Source: Cohnella sp. CFH 77786 (GTDB lineage: Bacteria > Bacillota > Bacilli > Paenibacillales > Paenibacillaceae). From it: a stretch of DNA of 64,000 bases. Every line of letters begins with the position of its first letter. Position 1 is the stretch's first letter. The translations under genes and the position numbers were made by a program. The notes under the pieces were generated by a model, which made no database searches, was not told the DNA's origin, and worked only from the letters and a program-made list of their open reading frames with translations. Below are positions 36,486-44,626 of this stretch, in pieces. The stretch spans positions 186,001 to 250,000 of the forward strand of contig NZ_WJIB01000011.1 of the NCBI RefSeq assembly GCF_019400745.1, given 5' to 3'.

Positions 36486-37511
36486 ATGTTCGGAGGATTC
36501 ACGCGCGATCTGGGGATCGACCTCGGCACCGCAAATACGCTCGTTTTTGTCAAAGGAAGGGGAATAGTCGTCAGGGAACCGTCCGTCGTCGCCCTGCGTA
36601 CCGATACCAAAAGAATCGAAGCCGTCGGCGCCGACGCCAAGAAAATGATCGGCCGCACGCCCGGCAACATTGTCGCGATCCGTCCGATGAAGGACGGGGT
36701 CATCGCCGACTTCGAAACGACGGCGACGATGATCAAGTACTTCATGCACCGCGCGCAGAAAAAACGGCTGTTCGGCGGCCATCCCAACGTCATGGTATGC
36801 GTTCCTTCCGGCATAACCGCCGTCGAGAAGCGCGCCGTCGAGGATGCGACGAAGCAGGCGGGAGCGCGTGACGCCCAAACGATCGAAGAACCGTTCGCCG
36901 CCGCGATCGGAGCCGATCTCCCCGTATGGGAACCGACGGGCAGCATGGTCGTCGACATCGGCGGAGGCACGACGGAAGTGGCCGTGATCTCGCTTGGCGG
37001 GATCGTAACGAGCCGTTCGATCCGGATCGCCGGAGATGAAATGGACGAAGCCATCATGTCCTACATCAAACGGCTGTATAACCTGATGATCGGGGAGCGG
37101 ACCTCGGAGCAGCTCAAGATGGAAATCGGCTCTGCGATGCCGCTGGACAAGCTGGAGTCCATGGAGATCCGGGGCCGCGACCTCGTGACGGGACTGCCCA
37201 AAACGCTCGCGATTACGTCCGACGAAGTCAGCGAAGCGCTGTCCGATACCGTGAATGCGATCGTGGACGCGGTGAAAGTGACGCTCGAGAAGTGTCCGCC
37301 CGAGCTCTCGGCCGATATCATGGACCGCGGCATCGTGCTGACCGGCGGCGGGGCGCTGTTGCGCAACCTGGACAAAATGCTCGCCCGCGAGACGGGCATG
37401 CCCGTCATCGTCGCCGAAAACCCGTTGGACTGCGTGGCGATCGGAACAGGCCGGGCGCTCGATAATTTCCATCTGTTCAAAAACAAAAGCGGCGGGCGTT
37501 CCGGACGTTAA
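36486..37511 (+). CDS. mreB: Rod shape-determining protein MreB
   Basis: Bacterial actin that organises lateral-wall peptidoglycan synthesis at the inner membrane face. 341 residues with phosphate-1 [13 protein letters not shown], phosphate-2 [13 protein letters not shown] and adenosine motif [15 protein letters not shown] precedes the ATG. Leads mreBCD-minCD-rodA. Confidence 0.97.
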   Translation: MFGGFTRDLGIDLGTANTLVFVKGRGIVVREPSVVALRTDTKRIEAVGADAKKMIGRTPGNIVAIRPMKDGVIADFETTATMIKYFMHRAQKKRLFGGHPNVMVCVPSGITAVEKRAVEDATKQAGARDAQTIEEPFAAAIGADLPVWEPTGSMVVDIGGGTTEVAVISLGGIVTSRSIRIAGDEMDEAIMSYIKRLYNLMIGERTSEQLKMEIGSAMPLDKLESMEIRGRDLVTGLPKTLAITSDEVSEALSDTVNAIVDAVKVTLEKCPPELSADIMDRGIVLTGGGALLRNLDKMLARETGMPVIVAENPLDCVAIGTGRALDNFHLFKNKSGGRSGR

Positions 37512-37570
37512 GGCAAGCTATCACGCGAGGCATGGGATGGGGAAGCAGGTGAGCCGATATCTTTAGGTTG

Positions 37571-38425
37571 ATGCGCAACAAACGGCTGTTCATCCTGATG
37601 ATCGGACTGATCGTTTTCATAGCCGTCATGGGATTCACCCTCGGGCGGACCCGGCTGACCTGGCCGGAGAAGTTCTTGAATGACGCTGTTGGGACGGTGC
37701 AGGGGGCATTGTACCGGCCGGTCGGGGCGGTCGTCGATTTCTTCGGCGACCTCGGCCGGCTTTCCGACGTCTATAAGGAAAACCAGCAGCTGAGGCAGAC
37801 GGTTGCCCAGTACGCTCAAGACCAGGCCACATACAACTTCATAGAAGCGGAGAACGAGCGGCTCAAGGAAGAGCTGAACTTCACCGAGAGGCAGAAGCAA
37901 TTATACAAATACCGTTATTTGATCGCGCAAGTTGTCGGCAGCAGCAGCAATCCGCTCGATAGGACGATCAAGATCAATTTGGGGGCCCGCGACGGGATCA
38001 AGCCCCAGATGGCCGTGACGACGACCGACGGGCTCGTGGGCCTCGTCAGCCGCGTGTCCGAGTTCACTTCGACCGTGGAACCGATCACCGAGCTCGATCC
38101 CGAATCCCCGCAAGGGGTTCAAATCGCCGCCACCATTTTCGGCAAGGAGAAGGATTCGTTCGGAATCATCGATTCATACGACGCCAAATCCGGCATGCTC
38201 CAGATGGTCAAAATCGACGAAAACGACAAGATGGCCGTCGGCGACAAGGTGATCACGTCCGGCCTCGGCAACGTATTCCCGCGCGGAATCGTGATCGGGA
38301 CGGTCGTGAACCGGCAGGACGGCGACTTCGGCTTGACGCAGAAGGCGATGGTCGAACCGGCGGCGAAATTCGACCATTTGCAGGAAGTGTTCGTCGTGGC
38401 CGTTCCGGATGTGAACGGTCCTTGA
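37571..38425 (+). CDS. mreC: Rod shape-determining protein MreC
   Basis: Bitopic elongasome protein: short cytoplasmic tail, one membrane helix (about 6-25), a coiled coil (about 65-110) and the two beta-barrel lobes outside (AQVVGSSSNPLDRTIKINLGA; FPRGIVIGTV). About 284 residues. ATG 37571 preferred over the adjacent TTG 37568; the ribosome-binding site is weak (GGTG). The stop overlaps mreD. Confidence 0.94.
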   Translation: MRNKRLFILMIGLIVFIAVMGFTLGRTRLTWPEKFLNDAVGTVQGALYRPVGAVVDFFGDLGRLSDVYKENQQLRQTVAQYAQDQATYNFIEAENERLKEELNFTERQKQLYKYRYLIAQVVGSSSNPLDRTIKINLGARDGIKPQMAVTTTDGLVGLVSRVSEFTSTVEPITELDPESPQGVQIAATIFGKEKDSFGIIDSYDAKSGMLQMVKIDENDKMAVGDKVITSGLGNVFPRGIVIGTVVNRQDGDFGLTQKAMVEPAAKFDHLQEVFVVAVPDVNGP

Positions 38426-38427
38426 AC

Positions 38428-38952
38428 ATGAGAATGAACCGCGTCGTCCTGGCCGGCATCCTGCTCGTCCTGATCGAGAACGGCGTCTTGCCATGGCTCA
38501 TACCGTCCGCATGGAGCGGCCGGCTGATGCCCCATTTGACTTTCGTCCTGGCCGTTTACGTCGCCGGTTACGCGGGCCGCCACAGGGCTTTCCTGTTCGG
38601 GCTCGGTTTCGGATTGCTCGGCGACGTGCTCTATTACGGCAGCCTCATCGGCCCCTACGCTTTCGGGATGGGGCTCATCGGGTACGCGGCGGGGCTGCTG
38701 CTCGAACGGAAACCGCTCACGCTCGCGGCGGCCATGGGCGTCACCGCCATGGGAAGCGCCGCGCTCGGCACGATCGTGTACATGATCTATCGGTTGTTCC
38801 GGCTCACCCCTTGGTCCTACGGATTCTCGTTTTATTGGTATATCGCTCCGAGCCTGCTCCTGGAAGTTCTCATCGCCCTTGCCCTTTACTTGCCCGTTCG
38901 CCGTTTCTTGCTGAAGCCCTCAAGTTCCTCCTCGGAGGAATCGGCGGGTTAA
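38428..38952 (+). CDS. mreD: Rod shape-determining protein MreD
   Basis: 174-residue integral membrane protein with five or six helices, part of the MreBCD complex. Recognised by position after mreC, size and the hydrophobic pattern (FLFGLGFGLLGDVLYYG is typical). ATG 38428 is chosen; TTG 38422, overlapping the mreC stop, and ATG 38434 are possible. Confidence 0.9.
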   Translation: MRMNRVVLAGILLVLIENGVLPWLIPSAWSGRLMPHLTFVLAVYVAGYAGRHRAFLFGLGFGLLGDVLYYGSLIGPYAFGMGLIGYAAGLLLERKPLTLAAAMGVTAMGSAALGTIVYMIYRLFRLTPWSYGFSFYWYIAPSLLLEVLIALALYLPVRRFLLKPSSSSSEESAG

Positions 38953-39029
38953 TGCGGATTTGCGGCCCCGCGGCAGGAATTCAGCTGTGCGTGGCAGAAT
39001 TCTCATAGTGTCAAGGGAGGAACGACTAC

Positions 39030-39692
39030 GTGGCCGGCAAATCTCTCATTACGATCAAAGGCGTCAAGGAAGGCTTGGTCTTCCTGTTGGACGACCAATG
39101 CGCCTTCGATCAGCTCCTGGAAGACCTGAACGCCAAGCTGGACAAGCATGAACAGCAATTCACCGGGCCGATTGTTCACGTGTTCCTGAGGCTCGGCTCC
39201 CGCCGGCTCGGGGAAGAGGATAAGGAAAAACTCCGCTCGGCTTTGAAACGGCAGGGCAACCTGCTCGTGCAGTCCATCGATAGCGACCCTCTGCCGGCGG
39301 ACCCGGATGACGCGGCCAAACCGGTTCTCCATACGATGACCGGAATCGTCCGTTCGGGACAAACGGTCGAACGCGAAGGACATCTGCTCCTGCTGGGCGA
39401 CGTCAATCCCGGCGGAACGCTGCGCTGCACGGGGGACATCTACGTGCTCGGCGCGCTTCGGGGAACCGCCCACGCCGGTTCGGACGGAGACGGAAGCGCG
39501 ATCATCGCGGCTTCCCTCATGAAGCCGACGCAACTGCGGATCGCAGACGTCATCAGCCGGCCGCCGGACGAGTGGCTCTCGTCCGAACCTTGGATGGAAT
39601 ACGCGTTCTTGCGGGAAGGCGCGATGGCGATCGACAAACTGTCGAGCCTCGGGCGTCATCGCAAGGAAGTCATGCAGTTCAAAGGAGTGTAG
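39030..39692 (+). CDS. minC: Septum site-determining protein MinC
   Basis: FtsZ antagonist that keeps division from the poles. 220 residues: N-terminal MinC domain (ITIKGVKEGLVFLLDD) and C-terminal right-handed beta-helix (QTVEREGHLLLLGDVNPGG, GDIYVLGALRGTAHAG) that binds MinD. GTG start with AAGGGAGG before it. Four bases before minD. Confidence 0.94.
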   Translation: MAGKSLITIKGVKEGLVFLLDDQCAFDQLLEDLNAKLDKHEQQFTGPIVHVFLRLGSRRLGEEDKEKLRSALKRQGNLLVQSIDSDPLPADPDDAAKPVLHTMTGIVRSGQTVEREGHLLLLGDVNPGGTLRCTGDIYVLGALRGTAHAGSDGDGSAIIAASLMKPTQLRIADVISRPPDEWLSSEPWMEYAFLREGAMAIDKLSSLGRHRKEVMQFKGV

Positions 39693-39696
39693 GAAC

Positions 39697-40491
39697 ATGG
39701 GAGAAGCGATTGTGGTGACGTCCGGCAAGGGAGGCGTCGGCAAAACCACGACGTCGGCCAATTTGGGAACGGCGCTCGCGCTGATGGGGAAAAAGGTTTG
39801 CATGGTCGACACCGACATCGGATTGCGCAATCTGGACGTGGTCATGGGACTGGAAAACCGCATCATCTACGACTTGATCGACGTCGCCGAAGGCCGCTGC
39901 CGGGTGAACCAGGCGCTGGTCAAGGACAAGCGGTTCGACGAGCTGTACATGCTTCCCGCCGCTCAGACGAAGGACAAGAACGACATCTCGCCGGAGCAGG
40001 TCCGTCAAATCATAGAGAGCCTGAAGCCGGATTTCGACTACATCATCATCGATTGCCCGGCCGGAATCGAGCAAGGATTCCGGAACGCGGTCGCCGGCGC
40101 GGACCAGGCGATCGTCGTGACGACGCCCGAGAATGCCGCCGTCCGCGATGCGGACCGGGTGATCGGGCTGCTGGAGAAATCGAAGATGGCTTCCCCGAAG
40201 CTGATCATCAACCGGATCCGTCCGAACCTGCTGAAGAGCGGCGACATGCTGGAGATCGACGACATTTGCCAAGTGCTCGCCATCGATCTCCTCGGCATCG
40301 TGCCGGATGACGAGCTCGTCATCAAGGCGGCGAACTCCGGCGAGCCGACGGTCATGAACCCGTCCTCGCGCGCCGCCATCGCCTACCGGAACATCGCCCG
40401 CCGGATCCTCGGCGAGACCGTGCCGCTTCTCCAATTGGACGAGAAAGCCGGCATGTTCCGCCGGGTCAAGAAGTTTTTGGGAATGAGTTGA
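39697..40491 (+). CDS. minD: Septum site-determining ATPase MinD
   Basis: Membrane-bound deviant Walker ATPase of the ParA/MinD family that recruits MinC. P-loop SGKGGVGKTTTSANL, switch II DCPAGIEQGF and the C-terminal amphipathic membrane-targeting helix (FRRVKKFLGM) are visible. 264 residues, standard. Confidence 0.97.
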   Translation: MGEAIVVTSGKGGVGKTTTSANLGTALALMGKKVCMVDTDIGLRNLDVVMGLENRIIYDLIDVAEGRCRVNQALVKDKRFDELYMLPAAQTKDKNDISPEQVRQIIESLKPDFDYIIIDCPAGIEQGFRNAVAGADQAIVVTTPENAAVRDADRVIGLLEKSKMASPKLIINRIRPNLLKSGDMLEIDDICQVLAIDLLGIVPDDELVIKAANSGEPTVMNPSSRAAIAYRNIARRILGETVPLLQLDEKAGMFRRVKKFLGMS

Positions 40492-40497
40492 TCGGCT

Positions 40498-41643
40498 TTG
40501 TTGAATAAACTGAAAAAAATGGATTGGATGATGCTCCTGATCCTGGGCGTGTTGATGTGCTTCAGCACGCTGCTCGTCCGGAGCGCGACGCACGGCAACC
40601 CGCTGTACCCGCATTTCGACATCAAGACGCTTGTTTTCTACGCGATTGGATTTGTCGTGGTCATGCTGATGACCTTGTTCGATTACCGCCTGCTGTTGAA
40701 AACGTGGTACGTTTGGTACGGAATCGGACTTCTGCTGCTGGTGCTCGTCTTCAAGTTCGCGCCGATCCGCAACGGGGCGCGCAGCTGGTTCGAATTCGGC
40801 CAGTTCTCCGTACAACCGGCCGAGATCATGAAGCTGTTCCTTATCCTGGCGATCGCGGCGATCATGGGACGACGGCAGGGCGACCCGCTGCGGATGAGAA
40901 GCGACGTTTCGCTTGTGGCCCTCGCGGCGTTCGTTCCGTTCGCCCTCGTCATGATCCAGCCCGATTTGGGGAACGCCGTCATTTACATTTTCATCACGCT
41001 CGGCATGTTATGGATCGGCAATGTCCGATATTCGTACGTTTTGATAGGCTTAACCGCCGTCGTCGGCGGCTTGCTGCTGTTCGTCACCTTGTTCAACACG
41101 TACAACAAGGAAATCCACGACTATTTGGAGTCCAAGGACAAGGTCCATTGGTACCAGAGGATCAACACGTATATCCATCCGGAGGAAGCCTCGGCGGACG
41201 AGAGCCGGCAGTCGCGATACGCCAAGATTGCCATCGGCTCCGGCGGGCTGACCGGGGACGGGTTCATGAAAGGGGAATCCAAAAACCGGAAGTTCATTCC
41301 GTACCCCTATTCCGACTCGATTTTCGTCGTCATCGGCGAGGAATTCGGCTTCCAAGGGGCTGCGATTCTCCTGCTGCTGTATTTCCTCTTCATTTACCGG
41401 ATGATCATTATCGCCTATCAATGCTATGATTTGAAAGGCTCCTTCATCATCATCGGCATCGCCACCATGATGGTGTTCCAGGTCTTCCAGAACATCGGGA
41501 TGATGATCGGCATCATGCCGATTACGGGCATCACGCTGCCCTTCATCAGCTACGGGGGGACGTCGCTCATCCTCAACATGGCCTCGATCGGTCTTATTTT
41601 CAGCATCCGGGCCCATCAGGAGAAATACGAAGTGGAAACGTGA
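40498..41643 (+). CDS. rodA: SEDS-family peptidoglycan polymerase RodA
   Basis: Ten-helix SEDS glycosyltransferase that polymerises lipid II with a class B PBP. Family motifs: GARSWFEFGQFSVQPAEIMK, VMIQPDLGNA, and near the end ITGITLPFISYGGTSLI. 381 residues. TTG start (40498, second TTG 40501) 7 bases after minD. Assigned to RodA rather than FtsW/SpoVE because of the mre-min context. Confidence 0.9.
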   Translation: MLNKLKKMDWMMLLILGVLMCFSTLLVRSATHGNPLYPHFDIKTLVFYAIGFVVVMLMTLFDYRLLLKTWYVWYGIGLLLLVLVFKFAPIRNGARSWFEFGQFSVQPAEIMKLFLILAIAAIMGRRQGDPLRMRSDVSLVALAAFVPFALVMIQPDLGNAVIYIFITLGMLWIGNVRYSYVLIGLTAVVGGLLLFVTLFNTYNKEIHDYLESKDKVHWYQRINTYIHPEEASADESRQSRYAKIAIGSGGLTGDGFMKGESKNRKFIPYPYSDSIFVVIGEEFGFQGAAILLLLYFLFIYRMIIIAYQCYDLKGSFIIIGIATMMVFQVFQNIGMMIGIMPITGITLPFISYGGTSLILNMASIGLIFSIRAHQEKYEVET

Positions 41644-41645
41644 GG

Positions 41646-41671
41646 CGTCGCGCATAAGCGCGGCGTTTTTT
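41646..41671 (+). terminator. Rho-independent terminator after rodA
   Basis: CGTCGCGC-ATAA-GCGCGGCG followed by six T. Closes the mre-min-rodA operon. Confidence 0.88.
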
Positions 41672-41707
41672 GGTCGGATGCTCTTCTGGAAAGCGGAGAG
41701 CGGTGGA

Positions 41708-42319
41708 AGGGACTTAACTCGCTCGAAATCGCGTGGGAGAGCCGGAATTGAGGTACAAAGGGACTTAACTCGCTCGAAATCGCGTGGAAGAGCCGGAGTT
41801 GAGGTACAAAGGGACTTAACTCGCTCGAAATCGCGTGGGAGAGGCGGAGTTGAGGTACAAAGGGACTTAACTCGCTCGAAATCGCGTGGAAGAGCCGGAA
41901 TTGAGGTACAAAGGGACTTAACTCGCTCGAAATCGCGTGGGAGAGCCGGAGTTGAGGTACAAAGGGACTTAACTCGCTCGAAATCGCGCGGGAGAGCCGG
42001 AGTTGAGGTACAAAGGGACTTAACTCGCTCGAAATCGCGTGGAAGAGCCGGAATTGAGGTACAAAGGGACTTAACTCGCTCGAAATCGCGTGGGAGAGCC
42101 GAAGTTGAGGTACAAAGGGACTTAACTCGCTCGAAATCGCGTGGAAGAGCCGGAGTTGAGGTACAAAGGGACTTAACTCGCTCGAAATCGCGTGGGAGAG
42201 CCGGAGTTGAGGTACAAAGGGACTTAACTCGCTCGAAATCGCGTGGAAGAGCCGGAGTTGAGGTACAAAGGGACTTAACTCGCTCGAAATCGCGTGGGAG
42301 AGCCGGAGTTGAGGTACAA
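41708..42319. repeat. Tandem array of 12 copies of a 51-bp hairpin unit
   Basis: Twelve nearly identical 51-bp units (612 bp) beginning with the word GGGACTTAACTCGC. Each can fold: CTTAACTC pairs with GAGTTGAG, and inside it GCTC with GAGC. Differences between copies are few (TGG[G/A]AGAG, GGA[G/A]TTGAGG and rare others). Because 51 is a multiple of three both strands stay open, giving false repeat proteins; there is no start or ribosome-binding site for them. The interval from rodA to spoIVFA otherwise holds only a terminator and a promoter. Confidence 0.95.
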
Positions 42320-42340
42320 GCGCATGGACACGGATTTCTG

Positions 42341-42369
42341 TCCTATTCCCCGGTTGTCCGCCATAGGCT
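42341..42369 (+). promoter_or_regulatory. Sigma-E-like promoter before spoIVFA
   Basis: TCCTATT (42341-42347), 14-bp spacer, CATAGGCT (42362-42369) compared with the sigma-E consensus KMATATT-N14-CATACAMT: 6/7 and 6/8 matches. 33 nt before the start. spoIVF is sigma-E dependent in Bacillus. Confidence 0.5.
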
Positions 42370-42402
42370 GATAGTAACCAATGCGGACAAGGAGGGCTTG
42401 GC

Positions 42403-43716
42403 ATGGAGATCCGCGACAACGTCCGCCGCAGAAGGCGGGAACGCATGGCGCAGCTGCTTGGACAGCGTCCGTACGGCGAAAGCGGAGAAGGAAACGGGAA
42501 TTTGGCGGGAGCTTTCGAATCGCAGGGGTTTTCAGATCCGTTCGAGATGCGAAAAAGCAGGGGCTCACCGGAACCCTTCGATCAAGCTGTCTTCCCGAAC
42601 GCTTCGGACGCAACCGTCCAATCGAACGAGTCGCGCGGCTGGGGCAGCTCTCGTGCATCGAATTCATCGTACTTCACGAATACTCCACACCATTCGAATA
42701 AAGCATTAGGATCGAGCAACTCCTGGAAACCATCGAACGCATCCCATCCATCGAACGGATTCCATCCATCGAACGCATCCCATCCATCGAACGCATCCCA
42801 TCCATCGAACGCATCCCTTCCAACAAACGCATCCTTCGCTTCCAACGCAACCAGCCCGCCGAATGCACCGCACGCTTCCCATCACTCGAACCAAACGGGC
42901 GATACCGGCGATTTGTTCCCTCCCGTGCCGGAGAGACCGGGCGGATCGCACGAGTCCGGCCCCGACCCGGACCCCGAGAAATGGTGGAAAGAGCAGCAGA
43001 AGCGGCGGGACCGGTCCGCGCCCTCATGGAGAGGCGCCGGCGGCCTCGCTCCTGCCTCCGCGCCCCCGTCCCCGCCCGGATCCGGCGACCGCTCCCTCTC
43101 CCGGCTGGCAACCGGCTTTGCGGTCCGTCTCGCGGCTTCCGCGTTCCTGTTCGCGGCAGCCTGGATCTGGTTCCATTCCGAGCTCCCGGGAAGCCGGGAA
43201 GCCCGGTCCTGGACGGTCGACGCGGTCACCCGGGACATGGATTTCCAAGCCGTGGAAGCCTGGTACGAGCAAACCTTCGGAGGCTCTCCCTCTTTCCTGC
43301 CGATGTTCCGAAGCAAGGGGGAAACGAAAGCCGTATTCGGCGGATGGAAGCGCAGCGAAGCGGTGCTGCCGACGGAGGGCCGGCTCATCCGGACGTTCGC
43401 CGAAGACGGCACCGGCATCCGTATCGCGGCCGCCGGAGGAAGCGCGGTGAAAGCCGTGTACGCCGGCCGGGTTCTGCAGGTGGCCTCCGAAGACAACGGC
43501 AAGTCGACCGTTCTCGTCCAGCACGCCGGCCGGATCGTCACGATCTACGGGAACGTCGAGCATCCGTCGGTTCAGCCGAACGATTGGGTGGAGGCGGGCG
43601 GGCGGATCGGCACCGTTCCCGCCCCGATCGATAAAGGCGGGGAGAGCTTGCTGTATTTCGCTGTGAAGCAGAACGGCAAAACCGTGGACCCCGCGGAAGT
43701 GGTGCCGTTTGATTAA
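42403..43716 (+). CDS. spoIVFA: Stage IV sporulation protein FA (SpoIVFA-like, M23-type)
   Basis: 437 residues. A long, disordered cytoplasmic part rich in Asn, Ser, His and Pro contains hexapeptide HPSNAS repeats (residues 109-150). One membrane helix follows (about 232-253, FAVRLAASAFLFAAAWIWF), then a degenerate LytM/M23 domain (about 340-435; VLQVASEDNGKSTVLVQHAGRI region) lacking the zinc-binding HxH set. In Bacillus SpoIVFA anchors and inhibits SpoIVFB in the outer forespore membrane. The next gene is SpoIVFB, which fixes the assignment. The N-terminal expansion is unusual. Confidence 0.88.
   Translation: MEIRDNVRRRRRERMAQLLGQRPYGESGEGNGNLAGAFESQGFSDPFEMRKSRGSPEPFDQAVFPNASDATVQSNESRGWGSSRASNSSYFTNTPHHSNKALGSSNSWKPSNASHPSNGFHPSNASHPSNASHPSNASLPTNASFASNATSPPNAPHASHHSNQTGDTGDLFPPVPERPGGSHESGPDPDPEKWWKEQQKRRDRSAPSWRGAGGLAPASAPPSPPGSGDRSLSRLATGFAVRLAASAFLFAAAWIWFHSELPGSREARSWTVDAVTRDMDFQAVEAWYEQTFGGSPSFLPMFRSKGETKAVFGGWKRSEAVLPTEGRLIRTFAEDGTGIRIAAAGGSAVKAVYAGRVLQVASEDNGKSTVLVQHAGRIVTIYGNVEHPSVQPNDWVEAGGRIGTVPAPIDKGGESLLYFAVKQNGKTVDPAEVVPFD
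42727..42852 (+). repeat. 18-bp coding repeat in spoIVFA (HPSNAS hexapeptide)
   Basis: About seven copies of a six-codon unit (CATCCATCGAACGCATCC-like), four of them identical or nearly so, encoding HPSNAS and variants. Confidence 0.85.
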
Positions 43717-44584
43717 ATGGAGAGGCATCGAGTTCCGGCTGCATCCCTTGTTCGTGCTGGTCATGCTGGCATCGGTGGCGACCGGGCGTTTTTTGGAGCT
43801 GGCCGTGCTGTTCCTGATCGTGCTGATCCATGAATTGGGACACGTCGCGGTCGGGATCGGATTCGGCTGGACGTTTAAGGAAGTGAAGCTGCTGCCGTTC
43901 GGAGGCGTGGCCGAGGTGGAGGAGGCCGGGGCGCTGCCGGCCCGCGAAGAAGCGTGGGTGGCGATCGCCGGCCCGCTTCAGAACGTGTGGCTCGGGGCGG
44001 CCGGATGGTTGGCGGGACAAGCCGGCTGGGTAGATGCGGCGTGGGCGCATGAATTCGTGAGGGCCAACCTGCTCGTCTGCTGCTTCAACCTGCTCCCCAT
44101 TCTGCCTCTCGACGGGGGCAAACTGCTCCAGGCATGGATCAGCTTGTACGTTCCGTTCCACCGCACGCTCGTCTGGTGCGCCAGAATCAGTCTCGCGTTC
44201 AGCGCGGCGATCGTCGCGGCGTCGTTCGTCCCGCTGTTGTACGGGGATTTGCTTCAGTTGAACCTGCTGGCGATCGGGCTTTTTTTGTGTTACTCCAATT
44301 GGCACCACCTGCGGAGCGTGCCGTATCTGTTCCTCCGATTCCTGATGCATCGCGCGAGCCGGTCCGAGCGCCATTTCGACACGGGCGTTCTCGCCCGTCC
44401 GATCGTCATCTCCGAGAGCCGTCCGGTCTCCGCGGCTTTGCGGCTCTTCATGAAGGAGGGCTACCATCTCGTGTATGTCATGAAAAGGGGAAGAATCGCC
44501 AAAGTCGTGCCGGAAGGCGCCGTCATCGAAGGGATATTGAGCCGCCTTACGCCGGGGAATGCGGATTTCCGCTTTTTCATGTAA
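43709..44584 (+). CDS. spoIVFB: Stage IV sporulation protein FB, site-2 protease
   Basis: Intramembrane zinc metalloprotease (M50B) that cleaves pro-sigma-K. Zinc ligands H41 and H45 with catalytic E42 in HELGH, and D135 in NLLPILPLDGGK, all within predicted helices. The C-terminal part (about 215-291) is a CBS-like domain (VISESRPVSAALRLFMKEG). TTG start overlaps the spoIVFA stop, so translation is coupled. 291 residues, as in Bacillus. Confidence 0.94.
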   Translation: MIKWRGIEFRLHPLFVLVMLASVATGRFLELAVLFLIVLIHELGHVAVGIGFGWTFKEVKLLPFGGVAEVEEAGALPAREEAWVAIAGPLQNVWLGAAGWLAGQAGWVDAAWAHEFVRANLLVCCFNLLPILPLDGGKLLQAWISLYVPFHRTLVWCARISLAFSAAIVAASFVPLLYGDLLQLNLLAIGLFLCYSNWHHLRSVPYLFLRFLMHRASRSERHFDTGVLARPIVISESRPVSAALRLFMKEGYHLVYVMKRGRIAKVVPEGAVIEGILSRLTPGNADFRFFM

Positions 44585-44626
44585 AATGGAACGGAGAAGT
44601 CGTTGGCATCGTGAACGGAGGGCGGC

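Noticed and set aside
41708-42319. CRISPR array
   Set aside because: Units are contiguous with no unique spacers and no cas genes nearby.
41616-42709. Repeat 'proteins' on both strands across the 51-bp array
   Set aside because: The period is a multiple of three, so any frame stays open. No ribosome-binding site, both strands open at once, and the frames run into real genes.
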